A DNA stretch of 64,000 nucleotides from NCBI GenBank assembly GCA_933228895.1, contig OW121856.1, forward strand, positions 113,001,163-113,065,162, given 5' to 3'. Source of the stretch: Platycnemis pennipes. Its lineage: Eukaryota; Arthropoda; Insecta; Odonata; Platycnemididae. Both the position numbers and the translations under genes were made by a program. This document shows, one piece after another, positions 56,453 through 64,000 of this stretch; positions within the stretch are counted from its first letter, which is position 1, and each line of letters opens with the position of its first letter. The notes below the pieces were generated by a model that was given only the letters and a program-made list of their open reading frames with translations, searched no databases and was not told the origin of the DNA.

Positions 56453-57719
56453 GTGAGTGCTCTTGATGACATGTTTGAACACTAAGGAATACTATGGAAT
56501 GTCCTGTGGACAGTGCTATAGCTGGGCAGTACGTTCCTGACAGAAGCCATTCTTTACAGCCAGCCAGCAAGTCACTCATAAGGCGATTGCTGTTTCACCA
56601 GCGTCATTGATTAGGCCTTGTTCTTTCCTAGTGTGTGTTTTGTTTTAAAATGTATTGCCTTGTTACTTGCAACATAGCAATTGGGCACCACAGTGTAATG
56701 TGATAATCATTCTGTTGTGGAAAAGGAGTTAAGAACAATGGATAGCTCTTTTCAGAGCAGCAATGCTGGACCTAATTTATATTAGGCATAGACACATATT
56801 GAGGGATGAGCGTGGACTCAGGGAGTCATTACTGCTACAGTTGTCTAGTGGCGAGTTTCGTTTTTATTTTTTATATAGAACCATTCGAAATTTGCAGACA
56901 ATGTAACAACCTCAAGTTGTTAAATTTCACTGTCCTTAGATATTATTTTTTTCGTACATTGTATATACTGCTTATCCATTTCCCTTTCAATTTAGTATAT
57001 TTTTGCTGTCGTGATTCAGTAAGGCTACAGTTGTCAAGCAGTGAGGTTCATCTTCGTTTCTTCGACATAAAATCCACTTAATATCCATATTATGTGGGAT
57101 GGTACTTTTCAGTTGTTGGAGCAAGTTTATTCTTCTTCATCATATCATGTTGACATGATGAAACTGTACTCCTGTGAAAGGTAAGCATTATGTCCTAAAA
57201 TATCAGTATATTTTGCTATGATCCATTGCAGGATATGCAGGATATGGATATGGCCCAGGTCAAAATAAATTAATTGAAAACAAAAATTTAAAGTATGAAT
57301 AAATTTAAATGCCAAAAAGAATAAAAAATTTTGTTGTTTAAAAAGTGAAAAAAAACAAATGAAGGTATAGCGTCTGTCAGTGTGCAAGAGAGAAGTATGA
57401 CGTTAGCTTTGTTGTTATGGTCATCGAGGGTTTGGGGATGATAGAGCGAGAAGCGCGAGCCCTGTGTCGACACCGTCGACACTCACCTTCCCTCCCTTTC
57501 GCCACTCAGCGACATGTAACCTGAACGAAAAGAAACCCAATCCCCCCCCCGCCTAAAGTCTGTTGTTTACTTGTTAGTGGACTGTAAATAATCGTTTATT
57601 CTACAGTCAAAGTTACAGATTATCAGTAGCAAGCTACACATTCTAGTGTTGTGTCATTGGTTTTGTATACATGAGCGCCCATACACGGGGAAGGGAGGGA
57701 CCGCGGCCCCCCAACCTAG
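56453..57719. other. Start of the next POLR1A intron, nothing recognised
   Basis: After the GTGAGT donor there is AT-rich sequence without coding similarity. GACTCAGGGAGTCATTACTG...GCTACAGTTGTCTAGTGGCGAG and GATTCAGTAAGGCTACAGTTG...TCAAGCAGTGAGG (56817-56855 and 57013-57047) are a partial direct repeat. Confidence 0.45.
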
Positions 57720-57727
57720 CCTCCCGG

Positions 57728-58096
57728 TAAGGATTGCAATCCCAGAGAGATTTTTCAATCCCGGGATTACGGGATCATCATCAAAAGTTAGACAACATTT
57801 TCTGGAATTTAGTCCATCTTGTTTAATGCTGGCGATCACAGTCTTTAACACGCGGACCGTAAGCTCATTTCCATTTTTCTTATGTATTACAAATGATGAC
57901 AAATTACTTATTCCAAAAAAATGAATTAGTCAATGGACTCAGGCGTCTAACGTGTTGCATTTCATGTCCAAGAAAACTTACTTATTAGCGCTGCCTGTTA
58001 GCGAAAAGTTGTACGTCAATCCCCGAATCCCGGGATTCGTTTATAATAAATCCCGAGATTTCGGGATTGTCATTTCATCTGGGATTGCAATCCTTA
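57728..58096. mobile_element. hAT-type MITE, 369 bp
   Basis: TAAGGATTGCAATCCCAG at the left and its near-exact inverse CTGGGATTGCAATCCTTA at the right are 18-bp TIRs. The flanks CCTCCCGG (57720-57727) and ACTCCCGG (58097-58104) match at 7 of 8 positions, fitting an 8-bp hAT duplication. Subterminal ATCCCGGGAT palindromes occur on both sides. No coding sequence. Confidence 0.88.
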
Positions 58097-58104
58097 ACTC
58101 CCGG

Positions 58105-60238
58105 GTAAAATAAAAAAGGGAAGCAAAAAATATTTTATATTTAAAATTTTGAGAATATATACTAATTTCAGAAAGTTATTAATTCTTAAACATGATGTAT
58201 AATTTATCCTTCTGAAATTTTTCTAAATTTGTTTCCTTGTTTTACTTAAATAAGTTTAAGGCCCATGCACGCACTGTCATGATTTTGTGTGGTTTTTGTT
58301 AATAGAAAGGAGAGGAAGGAAAATTTGAACCGATGCACAGTAGGCTGAAATCGAAAAAATGGACAAAATTCCAGAATGCCTTTTTTGGAGATAGAATCAT
58401 GAAAATTGGTACAAATACTCATAATTGATTGGCAGCCATGGAATGGCATGTAATTGTTCATGTTCTGTCGCCGTTACCGAGATGCATGGGCTCAAACATA
58501 GCCAAAATTACACCCGACTTTAGTTTTCTATGAACATTTTCCTATTTAAGTTGAAGGTGACGCTGTGGGAGAAATTTGGTCGGATAAAAAACTAGTAGGC
58601 CTGTTAAAACCACTCTTTTACTTGACTATGCTTAACTTTCTCTTCCTAAATGTAGGTGATATTACGTAACAAAATGGCTTACACTATTTTCACACCAAAA
58701 TTCATTTTAAGTAGTTAATATCTGGCATGTTAAGTGCCTTTCAGGTGACTCATTTTATCAATTGTTGATGCTTTTTAAAGGTAGATCTGAAAAAAAAATG
58801 AAAATTCGTTTGCGACCCCAATAATTACATTTGATTTTACGTGCGCGCGTGTGGAGCTTGAGACACGTGCCGGGAGCTGGAAATGACGTGATGCAAGTAA
58901 GTTTTTTCAAGCGAAAAGGAGTATAACGTTTCTTATTCGCCTTTTTTTAATGTGTGTACATTGCTATCGACCTCCACCAGCTCTACACGTATAAAATCAT
59001 GGGGATATAGAAATATTAAGGTCTTAAAGTGTACGCGAAATCGCGTTCAAGGTTTCTCCTCTCAAAAGTAAACTTCTCATTCACACCCTCAAAGCCTTAA
59101 AATTCCTGTATTTTTCGCACGAAACATTATTTTACGTTCCAGAGAGACACTATTAAGGACTTTTTTTTCCGTTTATTTGCCCCTTCGCCCCAGAAGTCCA
59201 AGCCTTTGACCCTACTAGGAGGTTTATGCAGAAAGGTACATTTTGGACACCGCAGAGCTTTTGGTTGTTCATCGAGAAAATCTACTCAAATCTTTCATTT
59301 TTCCTGCGTTACAATATGCATATCCCTGATTTATACGTCACATTAGACTTTATTCATCTAGGAAAACTTTAGTTTCTACTTTACTTGAATTATGTACACA
59401 GGAAGGAAACAAGTTATCAAAAATAGCTTAATATTGAGGCACAACAAAATATATTCTGTTCGTCAAAACCCTTAACTTACATTATTTTTACCCATTCCCT
59501 GCTGTTATGTTTGATTGAGAGAGTTGTAGTGAAAGCAAAGCTTAGTAGAAGTGAACACTCTGCATTCGTTTTAATTTGGTGGTGATATAATTATCTCCGT
59601 ATCTCCGAAAAGATGGGAGTAATTGTGGATATGCTAATTTTGAAAAAAAGAGAAAAGTACATTTTATTTTGACTTTTTATAAAATTTTCAAGTTCAAGTA
59701 AGTCCTAGTTTTGATTACTGTAAAATGAAAATGTAAAGTGTGTTACACCGCCAAAAGTTTTTCATTTTGAAATTGTTTTCCCATCCCATTCCACTGACAT
59801 GTGTTTAATTTAAAAAAAGGACAATTTGTAAAAAATGAAAAGATAATGTATGACAGTTTGCAAGTTTTTTCTGCAGAAAAAGCTGATAATTAGGTAAGTT
59901 TTGGTTCTAAAATAACCTGAAAGTTCGCAGTTCTGGTCTAAATTAAGTGAGGGGGTTTGCCGGGATTTAGGGGGCCCGGACCACTCAGTTGCCCAGGGGC
60001 CTGAAAATCCTGTCACCGGGCCTGCCTGTAGCTACTGTTGGGAACCCTATTATTTGGTACTGCAATAAAATTGCTGCCAAGGATATTAGTGCCTTTAGTG
60101 GGGAACCCGGACTAAAGGCAGGTACTCCTGGTAGTATACCTTTTGACTACTTTAAACTTTTGGCCGAATGAGGAGTTTTATAATGTAATACTAACTGAGA
60201 GTAATATAAATGGAAAAACCCTCTTTCAAAAATCAAGC
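58105..60238. other. Intron stretch without a recognised gene
   Basis: AT-rich DNA with several short frames and no domain. GGGAACCC(T/G)...GGCCTGCC-like GC patches occur near 59950-60130. No block resembling the expected next Pol I exon (the residues after the catalytic loop) is seen. Confidence 0.5.
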
Positions 60239-60240
60239 TA

Positions 60241-60440
60241 CAGTAGAATCTCTTTTTTCGAACCTCTAATTTACGAAATGACACCAATCTACGAACCATT
60301 TTGCCGGTCTCGATCTTTGTATGTAGGAAAACCATTTAAAATGACCTCTATTTTACGAAACCTCCATTTTACTGATTTACGAATTGAGAAGCCGGTCTCT
60401 AAGAGTGACAGACCCCTGTTTTACGAAGTTTTTGAAATGA
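60241..60440. mobile_element. Tigger-like terminus
   Basis: TACAGTAGAATCTCTTTTTT followed by repeated TTTACGAA/CTACGAACC and CCTCCATTTTACTG-type subrepeats resembles the terminal 200 bp of a Tigger element. The other end is missing. Confidence 0.5.
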
Positions 60441-60989
60441 TTTTGTAGCACTGAACTCAGTACATGGAAAATATCGCTTTATACCGCGACAGGAGCAGCT
60501 GAGGCAGATCAGTCATGTTGAGAGGGCCCTCGGCCCAAGTATTTTAAATGGGAAAATGTGGAAAAATGGAATGTTAGCGTAATGCTTTTTGAAGTGCTTG
60601 AACTGTAGCAAAAATCCCAGAGACTGATCATCCAAACCGCTATTCAATCCTAATTATATGATCCGAGGAAAAAATGTTCAAAGACGCATGGCACGACGCC
60701 TACTTCTCGAAAACAATACCCCAGTTCATAAAATAATCGGATTAGTGCTTGGTAATTTCTATTCCTTTTCTATCATTTTGTGTATTGCGAATACCTGACT
60801 CGTCGTCACAAAGGATCCATAATTTCTTTGGAATTATTTAAAATTAGCTTTAAGATAGCCGCCGCAACTCCAATTCAGAACTTTGTTCAGACTTTCATTT
60901 GAAAATAGCATTCCCGTAGGAAGGTCTTCGCTGCAGCTGTGGTGGAACATAGTTTCATTAAAAAATACTAATTTTGCAATAATACATTA

Positions 60990-61355
60990 CTTATATTCAA
61001 ATCTTGATGCAATTTGATTATATAATTTTTCATTAGAAGTGTTTTACGTCATTGGGTAAGAATTTGCGATTTGCTACGAGAAACAGATGCACAGTAAAAG
61101 AGGCCGTGCATCGATGCACGACGTATTGATGATCGTGACGATATTAACACGTAATTCAATCAATTAATGAGAAAGACGTACACGTATTATAGGCACAGAA
61201 TTTCTCTGAAAGAACGTGCATTCATGTTATGACAAAATGATGCAGGCTCAAGGGCAACTAAAATAATTTTCTGACAGAAATAATTTTTTTCCTCACGAGC
61301 CTAGCCGAAAATAGGGGGATACATGAGGGCGCGGCTTACACGAGTAAATACGGTA
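60990..61355. mobile_element. Truncated, inverted copy of the 46239-47741 TIR element
   Basis: Read inverted from 61355, TACCGTATTTACTCGTG and the following 270 bp match 46239-46510: GCCGCGCCCTC, the GTGAGGAAAAAATTATTTCT region, TGATGAC/ACGATTG and GTGCATCTGTTTCTCGTAGC. The other terminus is absent. Confidence 0.8.
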
Positions 61356-61357
61356 GG

Positions 61358-61600
61358 CAGGGTGTCCACTGACCGGGAAAACCTGGAAAATCAGGAATTA
61401 TTCGTGAATTTTCAATGCAGGGAATTGTTCGTGGATTATTCGTGATTTTCTGGTCTGAGTCGGGAATTTTAAAAATTCTTAATTCAAGACAAAAAATCCT
61501 TATTTTATAAATAGGATAAATAACTATGACTTTAAGATATGGATTTGCCGTTGGTATGAATGAATAAATAAACCACGGAAAAGTAGTTGGGCTCAATGTA
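61358..61600. mobile_element. hAT-like left terminus CAGGGTGTCC
   Basis: CAGGGTGTCCACTGACCGGG followed by several GGAAAATC/GGAATT subrepeats is a typical hAT end, inverted relative to the one at 45650. No right end is found before the window end. Confidence 0.5.
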
Positions 61601-61739
61601 TCGTCAGCGCTGTGTGGATCGGAGACGTTTAACTGTTCGATTGTCGAACGGATGCCTTCAGCGTCACGTCAAGTGCCCTTTGTTCTCATTCATTGCACAT
61701 CGGATTAAGCCCATGATACGCAAACATATGCCTAACGTG

Positions 61740-62150
61740 TAGTGATGGCCGGATCGGATCCGTCAGATCCAAAGATCCACGGATCTTTCATTTTTCTCGG
61801 TTCCGGATTCAGATCCAAAGACACGGAGTAAAATCGGATCCGGATCGTAGATTTTAAATTTTCGCGGCTTAGCGATCGAAGTGCTCCGTGAATGGAATGT
61901 AGGTGTGGTAGATATTGACAAGAAGAGGATGTGTAACTCAGGTCACGAAATTAGATGAAAATGTTCCTGTGCAACTAGAAGCAAGATAAAGAAATGTGAC
62001 TTTTTTCCCCATTACCCCGGTATCGCGGGAAAAAAATACGTTGTATGACATGTAGGTAGCCCACATTCGCTAGGATCAGGCGTACAACGAGAGCTAGTGT
62101 ACTGTGCGAAGTTCGATCCCAATCGCAGTTTAATTTTTTCTTTCAGTTAT
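61740..62150. repeat. Partial unit of the GATCCGGATC repeat family
   Basis: It begins TAGTGATGGCCGGATCGGAT and runs in parallel with 62260-62660: GATCCACGGATCTTTCAT, GATCCGGATC, GAATGGAATG, GTAACTCAGGTCACGAAAT, and GAAGTTCGATCC. With the next copy it forms a diverged tandem of about 520-bp period. The TAGTGATGG start suggests a hAT-type terminus. Confidence 0.7.
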
Positions 62151-62185
62151 TGCATCGAAAATGTTATTATCTTCAATTTCAAGCC

Positions 62186-63026
62186 ATTACATCTGAATAC
62201 TCACTTTATAATACTTTTGTTGTTTAAATTAGATTTACAAATGTACCATTAATAAATTAAGGATGGTCGGGTTGGATCCACGGGTCTTTCATTTCATTCG
62301 CTACTGAAATCATATCCGAAGACAGTAAAAATTCAGATCCGGATGGGAGATTTTAAATTTCTCGGCTTAGTGATCGATGCGCCCCGCGAATGGAATGCAT
62401 GTACGTATGGTAGATACTGACAAAGAGAGGTTGTGTAACTTGGTCACGAAATGAGAAGATTTTTTCCGTGCCACAAAACAAAATAAAAAAATACTCGTCG
62501 TGACTTTTTTCTCCATACGCCCGGATGCGGGAGAAAAAGAATAAAAGCCGAATGTCACGCGGGTCGCCTACATTCGCCAGATTCCCGTGACCCTATGATA
62601 GCGTAGTTGTTAAATATGAGGACTAGTGTACTGCAGGTCGCGAGTTCGATCCTTAGCACTGCCTAGGAATACAGGCTATGCTGTATTCTTTGCAAGTAGG
62701 CACTTAAAAAAAGTAGATTATCAGAAATTTTATGCGAATTTATAATTTAAAAAATAATAAAATTTGGCGTCAGTGAAAGGATTGGAAAAATTTTTTATTG
62801 CAGAATTAAATCGTGTAATCATTATGTTAACTTTACAATGTATTTTTGAGTGACGCATTTGTAAATGTAGTTTAAACGATAGAAGTACAAAAAAGTCAGT
62901 ATCCACACAAAAAGGTTGGAAATGAAGGATGATAAACTTTTTGATTCAATGGCTGAAAGAAAAATTTTAAACAGCGATAAGAATCGACCTTCATTACCTG
63001 CAGTCCACTACCCCACTCTGCTATTG
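62186..63026. repeat. Second full copy of the 5-866 repeat
   Basis: It is collinear with 5-866 from ATCTGAATACTCACTTTAT to CTTCATTACCTGCAGTCCAC, with small indels and scattered substitutions. At 62590-62660 is a tRNA-like segment with A box TAGCGTAGTTG and B box GAGTTCGATCC. It is a dispersed repeat with no reading frame of note. Confidence 0.8.
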
Positions 63027-64000
63027 TCGGCTTACCTGATTTAGGAGAATACATTCTCCCCACATGTCATTCTACTTTTTTCTTGCAAACCAAATGGGGA
63101 AAAAATACGACACTTTTTTTAAATTTTGTTTATAGTAGCATGAAGAAAGGCTAATTTCATTTCAAGATCAGAGTTACACAACCTCTTCTTAGGAGTAGAA
63201 AATTCTCAAATTTCATTTCAAAGGTTATTATTAATAAGACATTGCAAAATTACTAGTTTAGCAACTTGAAATATTCTATAATAATTTTTTCGTCTTAAAA
63301 GTGGAATCCACGGATATTTCATAATTGGGATCTCTTGGCCGCATACAATTTTTTTTTGTTTCTAAAAAAGAATTTGAAAGCATTCAAGGATTTGATTAAT
63401 AATTGGAAAATAATTTCTTTATTAATGAAAATGAACTTATAATGTTTCTTTTAACTGCACATTTGATGTGATTGGATACTTTACTGTAAGTACAATGTAA
63501 GTTGGCTTTCTGGTAGGCTTTGCAATGTATTGTTTTCAAACTTTTCTATAATTGTTTGAGAAATCTAATTGCTGATGTTTGTTAGATATATTCAGGATGC
63601 GCTTACTTGAATTAGGATTTTTATTACATTAATTTTTGATAGAAAAAGATGGTGAAGGATACTAAAGACTGTTATGATTTCACTTTTTTCTATATAGTCT
63701 ACCGGTACAAAAATGTTACATTCTGATTCTGAGTGAACAGAAAATTGAGGCTTCGAGGCGTAAAATAGAAAAGCATGGCAAAAAATATTAACGTAGAAAA
63801 TCATCATTCCAAGAACAGTGGTTGAATGCTGAAGACTTTAGCCAGTGGGTTCTTTATGTTCCTCTTGTAGAAGAATTTGTAATTTGTGAAGGAAATGCTA
63901 ATGTAGAAAAAGGGTGTTCAATCAAAAAGTAGTTTATCTTTCCCAACCAACAGAGAGAGTCTCTTACTACCAATAAAACTACATATTTAATTACTTTAAT
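63027..64000. other. End of window, nothing recognised
   Basis: AT-rich sequence without coding similarity, repeats or termini I can support. No Pol I exon is seen here. Confidence 0.5.

Overview
The window is eukaryotic nuclear DNA, almost certainly from an arthropod and most likely an insect with a large, repeat-rich genome. Coding sequence occurs only as short exons with GT/AG splice sites. Everything between them is AT-rich and full of decayed transposons of families common in arthropods: Jockey and RTE LINEs, Penelope-like elements, Tigger/pogo, hAT, piggyBac, Helitron, MITEs and tRNA-derived SINEs. I cannot name the species.

The only host gene I can support is the largest subunit of RNA polymerase I (POLR1A/RPA1; RpI1 in flies), on the + strand. 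Seven exons (15585-15653, 20685-20826, 34816-34956, 43085-43228, 49424-49644, 52297-52423, 56227-56452) join with compatible phases into about 356 continuous residues. They run from the end of the clamp region through the conserved KRVNYAART block to the catalytic [10 protein letters not shown] loop. The N-terminal exons and everything after the catalytic loop are not seen here. The introns are 2.7 to 14 kb long and hold the transposons.

Layout. 1-15.6 kb, upstream of the first recognised exon: a Jockey-type LINE on the minus strand split by four DNA transposons (1.1-10.8 kb), then a decayed protein-coding repeat with a MITE inside it (11-12.8 kb). Intron 15.7-20.7 kb: a hAT-type element containing two Penelope-like fragments, each with a GIY-YIG endonuclease. 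Intron 20.8-34.8 kb: a pogo-like element, a LINE ORF1, a Helitron helicase fragment, a BED-finger hAT transposase with a LINE tail inside it, and SINE copies. Intron 35-43 kb: one decayed multi-copy arthropod gene on the minus strand. Intron 43.2-49.4 kb: an RTE LINE interrupted by a 131-bp insertion carrying a hammerhead-ribozyme-like motif, a small MITE and a 1.5-kb TIR element. Intron 49.6-52.3 kb: a long inverted repeat (arms about 232 bp) with a hammerhead-like motif in each arm. Intron 52.4-56.2 kb: a broken piggyBac transposase. 56.5-64 kb: a hAT MITE, partial TIR elements and a large repeat that also occurs at bases 5-866.

I found no intact new gene system. The observations most worth checking are the set of hammerhead-like motifs tied to Penelope-type termini, the intronic inverted repeat that would fold in Pol I pre-mRNA, and the nested insertions whose target-site duplications give their order.
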